A stretch of DNA of 64,000 bases from Methylocaldum szegediense. Its GTDB lineage: Bacteria; Pseudomonadota; Gammaproteobacteria; Methylococcales; Methylococcaceae. The notes beneath the pieces are model-generated. The model searched no databases, was not told the DNA's origin, and was given only the letters and a program-made list of their open reading frames with translations. Each line of letters opens with the position of its first letter. Positions within the stretch are counted from its first letter, which is position 1. Made by a program: the position numbers and the translations under genes. Below are positions 9,673 through 18,243 of this stretch, one piece after another. Location: positions 1,116,001-1,180,000 of the forward strand of contig NZ_OX458333.1 of assembly GCF_949769195.1 (NCBI RefSeq), read 5' to 3'.

Positions 9673-9710
9673 GAGCGGTGCCGGTAAGACGCTGCTTATC
9701 GGCACCGCTC
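9673..9710. repeat. Long perfect hairpin downstream of degQ
   Basis: A 16-bp stem (GAGCGGTGCCGGTAAG pairing with CTTATCGGCACCGCTC, one G-U pair) closes a 6-nt loop. It lies 34 bp after the degQ stop and has no T-run on either side. It is therefore not a classical terminator on its own and may act with the next hairpin or as an mRNA-stabilising end. Confidence 0.7.
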
Positions 9711-9761
9711 ACGCTAAGTTCGTACCAGCCCTGAGACTGCGAGGAGTATCGATTGACCGAA

Positions 9762-9787
9762 GGGCTGTGTTACACAGCCCCTTTTTG
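9762..9787 (+). terminator. Rho-independent terminator after degQ
   Basis: The stem GGGCTGTG / CACAGCCC with loop TTA is followed by CTTTTTG. It sits between degQ and the next membrane-protein gene, and probably ends degQ transcription. Confidence 0.75.
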
Positions 9788-9802
9788 TTACGAGAGGAAT
9801 CC

Positions 9803-10444
9803 ATGGATTATTGGCGGGCGATTTTCCAGCCCGATTTTTGGCTGTCATCGCTGGTCGTCGCGTTTCTGCATTTGCCCCTGTTCGTTTTGCTCGATAGGCT
9901 GCAACAGAGGCTAGGGGACGTTCCGCTGAGCCGTGAAATCGTAGCCCGGGTTGGTCCTCCGTTTGTTCATGCCGCGCTTGCTTTCGCTTTTGTCCTCACG
10001 GTTTTCCCTCATCAGTTCGGACACGCCGCCAGTGCGGTCGTCTTGCGAAGCACGCAGGCCGGCATCCGACCGCTTTCGGACCTGTTCAACCTGGCTTTTC
10101 TGTTAGCGGTCCTATTGCCTTGTCTCCCGGTCCTCGGCAAATACAGAGGCATGGTGACCTCGCTTCAGATAGCCGTGCTCGGCGCTGTGTTGTTGCACTG
10201 GCGGCTTCCTGGCATCGCGATGACGTACATTCCACCAGTTTCCACGGTAGCCGAACTGATTGCCTTATCGATCGGCCTGCACATCCTCGCCAGAGAGTGC
10301 GGTGAGCGGCTGGGGCGTCGTCTTGACGACGTATTGGCGACGGAGGGATGGGCGAATCTCGTCGAGGCGCCGCTCGATTTCCTGTTACAAGGCGCTGTCG
10401 TACTGCGGTATGGGGTTTATTTGGGTGGGCAATTATCGGGTTGA
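9803..10444 (+). CDS. Integral membrane protein, unknown function
   Basis: A 213-residue protein started at the ATG at 9803 behind GAGAGGAATCC, a good ribosome binding site. It is strongly hydrophobic, with about five or six predicted membrane segments: FWLSSLVVAFLHLPLFVLL near residue 10, HAALAFAFVLTVFPHQF near 55, LFNLAFLLAVLLPCLPVLG near 95, LQIAVLGAVLLHW near 120, and VAELIALSIGLHILA near 145. I recognise no family motif. It stands alone between degQ and the convergent ilvE, with terminators on both sides. Confidence 0.7.
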   Translation: MDYWRAIFQPDFWLSSLVVAFLHLPLFVLLDRLQQRLGDVPLSREIVARVGPPFVHAALAFAFVLTVFPHQFGHAASAVVLRSTQAGIRPLSDLFNLAFLLAVLLPCLPVLGKYRGMVTSLQIAVLGAVLLHWRLPGIAMTYIPPVSTVAELIALSIGLHILARECGERLGRRLDDVLATEGWANLVEAPLDFLLQGAVVLRYGVYLGGQLSG

Positions 10445-10578
10445 ACGAAGCGGCGTCACCCGCGAACGATGCCTGTCCTGAGCCTAGACGAAGGGCGGTT
10501 CGCTTCGCTCACCACATCCTACGACTGACAACTGCGGCCTTAATCGGGGTGAGCAGTTGCTTAGTTGGCGAATGGGTT

Positions 10579-10599
10579 AGGGCGGGAAAATCCCGCCCT
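10579..10599. terminator. Hairpin between convergent genes
   Basis: AGGGCGGGA / TCCCGCCCT with a 3-nt A loop lies between the membrane-protein gene and the 3' end of ilvE. No strong T-run is present, so it is a weak or bidirectional terminator candidate. Confidence 0.45.
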
Positions 10600-10619
10600 G
10601 TAATGCGGCCGAGGTTTGG

Positions 10620-11543
10620 TCAGCTCACATAGCTGAGCCATTCCGGATGGTCGCTGCGGCGGCCGTGGACATAATCGAAATACAACGACTGCAGCTTTTC
10701 CGTGATCGGCCCGCGTCCGCCTTCGCCGATGGTCCGTCCGTCCACTTCCCGAATCGGGGTCACCTCGGCGGCGGTGCCGGTGAAGAAGGCTTCGTCCGCG
10801 ATATAGACTTCGTCGCGGGTGATCCGTTTTTCGATGACTTCGAGCCCATTTTCACGGGCAATCGTAAAAATAGTGTCACGGGTAATGCCTTCGAGCGCCG
10901 AGGTCAGATCCGGCGTATACAGCTTGCCACGACGCACGATGAAAATATTCTCGCCGCTGCCCTCGGCGACATAGCCTTCGTGGTCGAGCAGCAGGGCTTC
11001 GTCACAGCCCGCTTCCACGGCTTCCTGAACGGCTAGGATGGAATTGACGTAATTGCCGTTTGCCTTGGCCTTGGTCATGAGGCTGTTGACGTGATTGCGG
11101 GTGTAAGAAGATGTGCGAACCTTGATGCCGCGCGCCATGTTTTCCGCACCGAGATAGCTGCCCCATTCCCAGGCGGCGATCATGACATGTACTTTGAGAC
11201 CTTTGGCGTGCAGGCCCATACCTTCGGAGCCATAGAAACACATCGGCCGGATATAGGCGCTGGCCAGATTATTCCGGCTCACGGCTTCGCATTGCGCCCG
11301 ATCGAGAGCGTCCTTATCAAATGGAATCTTCATGCTCATGATGTGGGCCGAACGGAACAGCCGGTCGGTATGGTCGCGCAGGCGGAAGATCGCCGTGCCC
11401 CGGTCGGTCTTGTAAGCCCGAAGACCTTCGAATACGCCGCAACCGTAGTGCAGGGTATGGGTCAGCAGGTGAACTTTTGCGTCTCGCCAGGGCAGCCATT
11501 CGCCGTCGAGCCAGATGACGCCGTCTCTGTCATCCATCGCCAT
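10620..11543 (-). CDS. ilvE: Branched-chain amino acid aminotransferase
   Basis: A 307-residue fold-type IV PLP aminotransferase that transfers the amino group between glutamate and valine, leucine or isoleucine. Visible family blocks are DGVIWLDGEWLPWRDAKVHLLTHTLHYG, GVFEGLRAY, the PLP lysine segment NSLMTKAKANGNYVNS, DEALLLDHEGYVAEGSGENIFIV and the C-terminal ADEAFFTGTAAEVTPI. The ATG at 11543 follows GGAGAA at 6-nt spacing; a TTG one codon earlier is also in frame. It lies 35 bp downstream of glnE on the same strand, so the two are probably co-transcribed. Confidence 0.96.
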   Translation of the reverse strand: MAMDDRDGVIWLDGEWLPWRDAKVHLLTHTLHYGCGVFEGLRAYKTDRGTAIFRLRDHTDRLFRSAHIMSMKIPFDKDALDRAQCEAVSRNNLASAYIRPMCFYGSEGMGLHAKGLKVHVMIAAWEWGSYLGAENMARGIKVRTSSYTRNHVNSLMTKAKANGNYVNSILAVQEAVEAGCDEALLLDHEGYVAEGSGENIFIVRRGKLYTPDLTSALEGITRDTIFTIARENGLEVIEKRITRDEVYIADEAFFTGTAAEVTPIREVDGRTIGEGGRGPITEKLQSLYFDYVHGRRSDHPEWLSYVS

Positions 11544-11578
11544 CAATCGTTCTCCGAATTATCAGTCAAAAATAAAAC

Positions 11579-14437
11579 TTAGCGTTCCATCACGTCCCGC
11601 CAGATCCGCTGCACGCGGGAACGCAGTTCGAAATATTCATCGGCTGGCACCAGCGCAGGCACTTCCAGCAGCGCCAGCCGGTGGATGCGCTCACGGAAAA
11701 GGCAATAGGCCTGCCTTAATAGTCCGGCGTCGTCCGCATTCAAGAAACCGGCTTCGATGAGGGAATCCAACAGGCGGACCACATCGGTCCATTGAGTCAG
11801 TTTCTTGTCGTGGTGAGCGCGCGAAAGGACCCCGAATTGTACTATAAACTCGATATCGACAATACCGCCGGAACCTTGTTTCAAATCGAACACTGTAGTG
11901 TCTTTGGCCGCTAGATTCGCGCGCATTTTCTCGCGCATTTCGAGGATTTCGGTCCGTAAGGCCTCGACGTCTCGTTTCCGGCAAAGGGATTTCTCGCGGA
12001 CCGCGGCGAATCGCTTGCCGATCTCGGGATCTCCGGCAATGAACCGGGCTTTTACCAGCGCTTGGTGTTCCCAGGTCCAGGCACTCTCCGTCTGATAGGT
12101 ATCGTAAGCATCGACGCTGCTGACCAAGAGACCGGAGCTTCCGGAAGGGCGCAGCCGCAAATCCACTTCGTAAAGAACTCCGGCCGGAGTGTTTGCGGTC
12201 AGAAGGTGAATGATCCGCCTGCCCATGCGTGCGAAAAACTCGGCGGTACTAACTGGCCGTTCCCCATTGGTGAGTGCGGTGTCGTCTCCATCGTAGAGGA
12301 ACACCAAGTCGAGATCCGATCCGTAGCCGAGTTCAATGCCGCCTAGCTTGCCATAGGCGATCACCCCGAACCCGCTGACTTCGTCGATGCTCGCGCCAGG
12401 CGGAACGCCGTGGCGCGCCGCCGTCAGTCGCCATGCTTGCCGCATGACTTCGTTCACGAGGACTTCGGCGGTGTAGGTGAGGTAATCGCTGACCACCATG
12501 ATCGGGATGGCACCAACGAAATCGGCCGCCGCGACCCGCAGAACATTAGTTTGCTTGAACTGGCGGAGGCCGATCAAAATCTGCTCCAGATCATCGGGGT
12601 CGATCGAATCGAGTTTTCGTTTCAACTCCCGCTCCAGTTCCGCTTTCGAAAGAGGGGCGTAAAGCGCTCGCGGATCCAGGAGTTCGTCAAGGAGCAGAGG
12701 ATGCTGGGCGATATAGTTGGTGATCCAGGGGCTGCCCGCCGCTAGTTTGACGAGTTGTGACAAAGCCTGGGGATTCTCGGCGAGAAGCGTCAAGTAGACG
12801 TTGCGGCTGGCGATGGCCTCTAGCAGCGCGAAAATCCGTTCGAGGGTGTCGTCCGGCTGCTCGGTTGAGGCCGTGGCCCGGAGCAGCATGGGCATCAGGC
12901 GGGCGAGTTCCGAAGCGCCTCTGGGTGTGAGATTCCGGACCGCGTGGGATGCCTGAAAGGTCTCGATGAGCTTTGCCCCCGATTCGGGTGTGGGCCACCC
13001 GAGGTTCCGCAGTGTAGCGCAGATGTGCTCGTGGTCTCCGTTCAACGCGAAGGTTTCTTGCGCTCCGGCTTTGGTCGGGGCAACGATCTGTTCGAACACG
13101 TCATGCACGTCCCGGCGCACCTTATCGAGATGCGCCTTGAAGCTCTCCCACTCGGGAAAGCCCATGGCGTAAGCGAGGCTCAGCCTCTGTATCGGATCGG
13201 TGGGGAGGTCATGGGTTTGCCTGTCGGCGTATTGTTGCAGCCGGTTTTCAACCGTGCGCAGAAAGCGATAGGCGTCCAGAAGCGTTTCGACCGTGGATTC
13301 GGGCAATAGACGCAGATCGGCGAGCGCTTCAAGGACGACTTGGATGCGACGTTCCCGCAGCCGTTTCTCGCGGCCACCGCGGATCAGCTGAAAAGCCTGG
13401 CCTACGAATTCGATTTCGCGGATACCGCCTGGGCCCAGCTTGATGTTTTCCTGGCGGTCTTTGCGCTGCAGTTCCAGCGAGATTTTCTGCTTCAATTCGC
13501 GCAACTCGACCAGCGTCCGATAATCCAGATAGCGCCGGTAGACGAAAGGTCTTAAGAATTCCTGGAGCTCGTGCCCTGCCTCCATGTCGCCCGCCATGGG
13601 GCGAACTTTGACCATGGCGTAGCGTTCCCATTCGCGCGCTTGGCTCTGGTAGTAGGCGTCCAAGGCATAAAAATTCTGCACTAGCGGGCCGGAATCGCCG
13701 AACGGGCGCAAGCGCAGGTCGACGCGGAAAGCGAAGCCATCCTCGGTCTGGGTGTCCAACACCTTGACCAGATTTTGCGCCAGTTTGGTGTAGAACTCGC
13801 AGTAGCTGGTTTCGCGCTTGTCCGCCAGAACACCCTCGTCGCGGTAGGCAAAAATTAGATCGATGTCGGACGAGAAATTGAGCTCGAAAGCACCGAGCTT
13901 GCCCATGGCCAGCACGACCAGGGATTGCGGCTGACCCTGCTTGTTGAGCGGCGTGCCTCGTCTGGCGCAGGCGGCACGAAAAAGGAAATTCAGGCTTTCC
14001 TGCACACAGACGTCGGCGAGAGCGGACAGATCCCGTAGCGTTTCATCCAGATCCGCCCAACCGGCGATATCGCGCCAGGCGATGCGCACCATTTCAAGGT
14101 TGCGGAAACGCCGTAGGACGGCCATCAAATCCGTTTCAGTGTCGACTCCATCCAGAAGTCTTCGTAAGTCGGTGCGATAGTTTTCCTCGTCGGTCGACTT
14201 TAGCAGCCTTCCGGATTCAACCAGTTCTTTCAGAAGCTCGGGCCGGCCGGCGCACTGGTCAGCCACGAAAGGGCTCGCGGCCCAAACCAGGCCCAAGGTT
14301 TCTTCGACCGCGTCCGGCCACCCGCTGATTTCGATTCCGAGGCGTGCCGAGTGCGCCGAAAACGTTGACCAAGCCAGGGAAACCGGCTGTTTGAGCGGTT
14401 CGGGCAAACGCTGTAGGGATTCAGGGGCATCGGACAT
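11579..14437 (-). CDS. glnE: Bifunctional glutamine synthetase adenylyltransferase/deadenylase
   Basis: A 952-residue protein of normal GlnE length. It adds AMP to and removes AMP from glutamine synthetase, tuning nitrogen assimilation under control of PII and glutamine. There are two nucleotidyltransferase domains: the N-terminal deadenylase with LVVLAMGKLGAFELNFSSD then DIDLIFAY (about residue 180), and the C-terminal adenylylase with GVIAYGKLGGIELGYGSD then DLDLVFLY (about 685). Each is followed by an Arg-rich DLRLRPFG or DLRLRPSG motif and a helical GlnD-PII-uridylyltransferase-like region. ilvE follows directly. Confidence 0.98.
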   Translation of the reverse strand: MSDAPESLQRLPEPLKQPVSLAWSTFSAHSARLGIEISGWPDAVEETLGLVWAASPFVADQCAGRPELLKELVESGRLLKSTDEENYRTDLRRLLDGVDTETDLMAVLRRFRNLEMVRIAWRDIAGWADLDETLRDLSALADVCVQESLNFLFRAACARRGTPLNKQGQPQSLVVLAMGKLGAFELNFSSDIDLIFAYRDEGVLADKRETSYCEFYTKLAQNLVKVLDTQTEDGFAFRVDLRLRPFGDSGPLVQNFYALDAYYQSQAREWERYAMVKVRPMAGDMEAGHELQEFLRPFVYRRYLDYRTLVELRELKQKISLELQRKDRQENIKLGPGGIREIEFVGQAFQLIRGGREKRLRERRIQVVLEALADLRLLPESTVETLLDAYRFLRTVENRLQQYADRQTHDLPTDPIQRLSLAYAMGFPEWESFKAHLDKVRRDVHDVFEQIVAPTKAGAQETFALNGDHEHICATLRNLGWPTPESGAKLIETFQASHAVRNLTPRGASELARLMPMLLRATASTEQPDDTLERIFALLEAIASRNVYLTLLAENPQALSQLVKLAAGSPWITNYIAQHPLLLDELLDPRALYAPLSKAELERELKRKLDSIDPDDLEQILIGLRQFKQTNVLRVAAADFVGAIPIMVVSDYLTYTAEVLVNEVMRQAWRLTAARHGVPPGASIDEVSGFGVIAYGKLGGIELGYGSDLDLVFLYDGDDTALTNGERPVSTAEFFARMGRRIIHLLTANTPAGVLYEVDLRLRPSGSSGLLVSSVDAYDTYQTESAWTWEHQALVKARFIAGDPEIGKRFAAVREKSLCRKRDVEALRTEILEMREKMRANLAAKDTTVFDLKQGSGGIVDIEFIVQFGVLSRAHHDKKLTQWTDVVRLLDSLIEAGFLNADDAGLLRQAYCLFRERIHRLALLEVPALVPADEYFELRSRVQRIWRDVMER

Positions 14438-14474
14438 AAATCAGCCTCGGAGATGAGGATGCGAAAGCCTTGGT

Positions 14475-15224
14475 TCAGGGTTTTTCGCTGTCGTCGCCGA
14501 ATAATGACGTCAAAAAGTTCGAGAAGAAATCTCCATATCCGTCTCGCTTTTCGCGGGCGGCTTTCAAAGCCTCGCGGATTTCTTCCTTCAGTTTGGTGTC
14601 GGAAAGCCGCATGTAGGGTCGGATCGGCGCCTTCTCGGCTTTTTCCAAATAAATCAAAGCCTTGTCATACTCGCCCTCCTGCAACAGGAAATCACCGTAA
14701 AAATAATTGGTGTCGATCGCGTTTGGATAAAGCTTTAAAGCCGATTCAAGGTATTGGCGGGCCGAGTTGGTGTCTCCGAAGGAAATCGGCCAGCCGGGAA
14801 GGCGATAGTAAAGATTGCCGAGTGTGATATAAGCCGAGGCTTCCATGGCGCGAGGATTGATGTCGATCGCCTTGATGAGCAGTTTACGGGCCTTCTCGAC
14901 TCGGCTCAAAGAGCTCAAGCCGATATCCGCTCCGGCATAGGTACAGAGGACGATGGCTTCCAGGATCAGCGGATCGGCTTCGTTGGGATACTGCTCGGAA
15001 AGCGCATGTACCCTAGCTAGAAGATTCTCGAATTTCTCCGCTTGCTCGGATCGTGGCAGGAGGTAAAAAATCTCCGCCCACTCGTCTTCCAAGCGGCGAA
15101 CGGCTTCATGAAGGTCCGACCCGGTTTTCGTGTGGCCGGTGTTGGCCAAAAGAAACGTCAGCAGAACGAGTGCAAGGTGTAAGGGTCTCAAGTGCGTTTT
15201 TCTTCGTGTTGACGATACCGGCAT
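14475..15224 (-). CDS. Secreted TPR-like protein, unknown function
   Basis: A 249-residue protein with an N-terminal signal sequence (LHLALVLLTFLLANTGHT, about residues 15-32). The rest is helical with tetratricopeptide-like units: HALSEQYPNEADPLILEAIVL, ARKLLIKAIDINPRAMEASAYITLGNLYY, ARQYLESALKLYPNAIDTNYFYGDFLLQ and YDKALIYLEKAEK. It resembles periplasmic TatT-like TPR proteins in layout, but I cannot assign a partner. It lies 37 bp upstream of glnE on the same strand and may share its transcript. Confidence 0.75.
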   Translation of the reverse strand: MPVSSTRRKTHLRPLHLALVLLTFLLANTGHTKTGSDLHEAVRRLEDEWAEIFYLLPRSEQAEKFENLLARVHALSEQYPNEADPLILEAIVLCTYAGADIGLSSLSRVEKARKLLIKAIDINPRAMEASAYITLGNLYYRLPGWPISFGDTNSARQYLESALKLYPNAIDTNYFYGDFLLQEGEYDKALIYLEKAEKAPIRPYMRLSDTKLKEEIREALKAAREKRDGYGDFFSNFLTSLFGDDSEKP

Positions 15225-15326
15225 TCTAACAACCCCAGAATGGGCGGTTAATGAGGATTTTCCCCGGGCGCCGGATCGGCCGTGAGGTGTTCCCGTGGAA
15301 TGGTCGTCGACGATCCGTTCGGCCGG

Positions 15327-15926
15327 TTACGATTGCTCGGATTTCTTCTTTTCGAAATCCCTTCTTATCTTCTCGATTTCCCGCCGGTATGTTTCGGTGT
15401 CGCCGTAGTCAAGAAACCGGTTGTACCAAGCATGGGGTGATTTGATGCGGCGGGCGTGCTTGATGGGACACCAGTGCTGTTCGGTACGAGCGGCGATCTC
15501 ACGGACATATGCGAGAAGGCCGTTGCCGTAGGAACAGTACGTGCAATTGATTTTTTCGATCAAATTCAAATAAGCCAATCGCCCTCGGTCGAAGACCAGG
15601 TAGTCCTTACGCTTGACTTTGGGAATGCCGTAAATCGGGAAGCAAATCGCCTGGTATAGCGTGACGGCCAGATCCAGAAGGACGAAAGGGACGATCAGCG
15701 AATAGATGATCGGAGCGGTGAGCACCTTGAGTGGTTTGGCTTTTACGATGTATTGGGGCAGACTGGCCTTGAGTCGGCGATGTTCCTGCAACAGCTCGTG
15801 GGCGTAATCGATCTTGCCGTTGCGGAGTCTGATCCGGAATTCGTCCCTACGTTTGGCCAGTTCGGCTTCGAGTTCCTCTTCGAGCGCTTGGATGTTTCGG
15901 ATCAGGGCGTCTATACGTGGATTCAT
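15327..15926 (-). CDS. Hypothetical membrane protein with a CxxC motif
   Basis: A 199-residue protein from the ATG at 15926 (MNPRIDALIRNIQ). The first 60 residues are a charged, probably coiled-coil segment (ALEEELEAELAKRRDEF). One or two membrane helices follow around 75-105 (APIIYSLIVPFVLLDLAVTLYQAI), then a conserved-looking CTYCSYGNG with two Cys, and an Arg/Lys-rich tail. Proteins of this type occur widely in proteobacteria without known function. The frame is open 44 codons further upstream, but that part overlaps repeat DNA. Confidence 0.65.
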   Translation of the reverse strand: MNPRIDALIRNIQALEEELEAELAKRRDEFRIRLRNGKIDYAHELLQEHRRLKASLPQYIVKAKPLKVLTAPIIYSLIVPFVLLDLAVTLYQAICFPIYGIPKVKRKDYLVFDRGRLAYLNLIEKINCTYCSYGNGLLAYVREIAARTEQHWCPIKHARRIKSPHAWYNRFLDYGDTETYRREIEKIRRDFEKKKSEQS

Positions 15927-16062
15927 TGTATGCTCGAAAAGGCGGCGGAAACAGAATGTGTACGATAACACGAAAGTTCGTGGAGAGTCGCGGAGTCGGT
16001 CGGCTGGAATATTTCCAGTTTGGGGCGGTGTTTTCGTAGCCCCGAATAAGCCGGCCATTTAG

Positions 16063-16350
16063 GGCGAGGGGCTAAACTCCATTCTCCCTCTGGGAAGGGG
16101 CGTCCTGGTGCTCCCAGGACGACCGTTTGCGATTGGAAGGGTCGTTTCGGTGCTCCCGGAACGACCGTTTGCGATTGGAGAAGGGCTGGGGATGTGGGCG
16201 TAGCGCTTTTGAGGCTGTACCCTATTGCCGGATTTAGGATTTAAGAGCCTATCCTAGGGGGCGCTCTGATCTCTTCTTCCATTCGGCATTCGGATGATCA
16301 TGAATCGTAGGATGGGTAGAGCGAAGCGAAACCCATCGATGGTGGGTTAG
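16063..16350. repeat. Non-coding repeat DNA with two tandem covarying hairpins
   Basis: No gene is visible here. Two imperfect direct repeats (16101-16137 and 16144-16179) each hold a hairpin, CGTCCTGG/CCAGGACG and CGTTTCGG/CCGGAACG, with the same TGCTC loop and the same downstream ACCGTTTGCGATTGGA. The stem sequences differ but pairing is kept, including one G-U pair. The segment ends at the left terminus of the IS1380 element. Confidence 0.6.
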
Positions 16351-16440
16351 CCCGGATATTTCATCATGAGGAGGGTCGGCACAGCGTTGAAACCCGCATA
16401 AAATCAGGTTGCGAAACAGATTGTGTGGGGAGCTGTGCCG

Positions 16441-17817
16441 ATGCCAAATTGTAGCGCTGATGAGATGACATTTGGACGCCTGGGACGGCGGGTCATCGAA
16501 GCCAATTTCCGGGGTGGAGCGATCAGTTCCGATGGCGGACTCGTGCTCTTGCGGCAGCTGGATCGACGCCTTGGCTTATCGAAGGCGGTAGCGCAGGCGT
16601 TGAACGATCCGAGGGCTCCGAACCGCATCACACATGCCCTGCAAGACCTGGTCGCCCAACGGCTTTAGGGTCTGTGTTGCGGCTATGAGGACCTCAATGA
16701 TCATGACCGGCTGCGGCACGATCCGCTGCTGCAAACGGCGGTGGGCAAGGTGACGGCTCTGGCCAGCAGCCCGACGTTCTCACGCCTGGAAACCCGTGCC
16801 AGCCGTGCCGATGTGGTGGCCTTGAATCGGGTGCTGGTTGAGCAGTTCATCGCGTCCCAGCCTCAAACACCGCGCGAGCTGATCCTCGACATCGACGCCT
16901 CCGATGTGCCGCTGCACGGGCATCAGGAACTCGCCCCATTTCACGGCGACTACGATCAGTATTGCTATCTGCCGCTGTATGTCTTTTGTGGTCAAGCGCT
17001 CCTGATCTGTCTTTTGCGGCCCAGCCGGATCGATGGGGCGAAGCATTCGGCGGCGGTGATCAAACTGTTGGTGACACGCTTACGGCAGGCGTGGCCGAAG
17101 GTTCGCATCATCGTCCGGGGCGATTCCGGCTTCTGCCGGCAGAGGCTCTTGCGTTGGTGCGAACGCCATGCTGTTGGCTATGTGATCGGTGTGGTGCGCA
17201 ATGCGCGCTTGCACAAGGCCGTCGCGGCTTGGGAAGACGAGCTCAAAGCCGCCTTTGCCGAAACCGGTCTCAAGCAGCGCCGCATTCACGAATTCCGCTA
17301 CGCGGCCGACTCCTGGAATATCGAACGGCGCATCATCACCTGCTTGGAGTTTGGCAGCCAAGGCGCCAATCCAAGGTTCGTGGTGACGAATCTTGAAGGG
17401 AACGCCGACGCCCTCTACGATCCGCTCTACTGTCAGCGCGGAGAAGCCGACCCATTCGATAGGATCGAATGGGAGCGGAAGCCCCGAAGGGGTGAGCCGT
17501 AGGGAGGCGGCGAACAAAATCGGATCAAGGAAACACAACTGGACCTCTTCGGCACCCGCGCCAGTGGCCATAATTTTCTCGCCAACGCGCTGCGCCTGCT
17601 GTGGGCTGCCCTCGCGTATACGCTGATGCAGCGGCTGCGCGAGATCGCGCTCGCCGGTACCGAGCTGGCGCGGGCAACCGCCGCGACGATTCGGGTGAAC
17701 CTCCTTAAGATCGGCGCTTCGGTGGTGCGCAATACGCGCCGCATTCCTATCCTCTTCGCCTCGCATCATCCCCAGCGTGAGACCTTTCTCGTCGCCGCCC
17801 GTATCCTCGCCACCTGA
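16441..17817 (+). pseudogene. IS1380-family transposase, two in-frame stops
   Basis: The frame from MPNCSADEMTFGRLGRRV to FLVAARILAT is continuous over 459 codons except for TAG codons at 16666 and 17500. IS1380 signatures are visible: SSDGGLVLLRQLDRRLGLS near the start, ILDIDASDVPLHGHQE (first Asp region), IIVRGDSGFCRQRLLRWCE (second Asp region) and NRIKETQLDLFGTRASGHNFLANALRLL at the C-terminal side. The first stop looks like a point change, since the frame goes on with GLCCGYEDLNDHDRL. The second lies in a 63-bp insertion. The protein cannot be made in full. Confidence 0.92.
17449..17511. repeat. 63-bp palindromic (REP-like) insertion inside the transposase
   Basis: The expected peptide RGEAEQNRIKETQ is interrupted between GEA and EQN. 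The inserted DNA is made of two palindromes, CCCATTCGAT/ATCGAATGGG around 17451-17473 and a second GC-rich one with AGCCCC and GGGGT. Its length is a multiple of three, and it brings its own TAG. Confidence 0.7.
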
Positions 17818-17992
17818 CCCGGTCCGAGTGCGGTCCCCGGCACGATGACAAACAATGGGGTAAGGGGGACTTGCGTCGATTGTTCAGAAATCCCTTCGTT
17901 TTTGCCCGATCGCCTTCCCTAGTCGCATGCCGTTGACCCAACCGCCCCATTACTCCTGCCCGCGAAAAGAGCTGATGAAATATCCGGGTTAG

Positions 17993-18090
17993 CCCTTCGA
18001 CGATGCTCAGGACAGACCCCTTGGCTCCGCTTGCGACAGGCCCTTCGACAGGACTGTCCTGAGCACTGTCGAAGGGCTCAGGACAGATCC
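17993..18090. repeat. REP-like palindromes of the CCCTTCGAC...GTCCTGAG type
   Basis: Several copies of CCCTTCGAC and CTCAGGACAG in both orientations form nested palindromes, for example CCCTTCGACAGGACTGTCC and its complement nearby. The same units occur around 23058-23120, 41052-41112 and 55603-55690. The rest of the gap up to dnaE2 (18091-18243) holds no gene that I can see. Confidence 0.8.
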
Positions 18091-18243
18091 GAGGTCACTC
18101 GGTGGGTTACGGCCTCACGGCCTAACCCACCCTACAAAAATGAATGCCTAATTGGAAGCGATTTGGAATTCGACCGCGCTCAGGACACGCCCATCAAAGG
18201 GTTCCTCGAGCCTGCTTGAATAGGCTCCCAACCAAAGCTTCAT

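Larger units (their letters stand above)
16351..17988 (+). mobile_element. IS1380-family insertion sequence (1,638 bp, inactive)
   Basis: The perfect 16-bp terminal inverted repeats CCCGGATATTTCATCA (16351-16366) and TGATGAAATATCCGGG (17973-17988) bound the element. TTAG stands directly outside both ends (16347-16350 and 17989-17992), the 4-bp target duplication expected of this family. The single transposase frame inside is broken. Intact ends and target duplication mean the copy arrived as a normal transposition and decayed afterwards. Confidence 0.93.
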
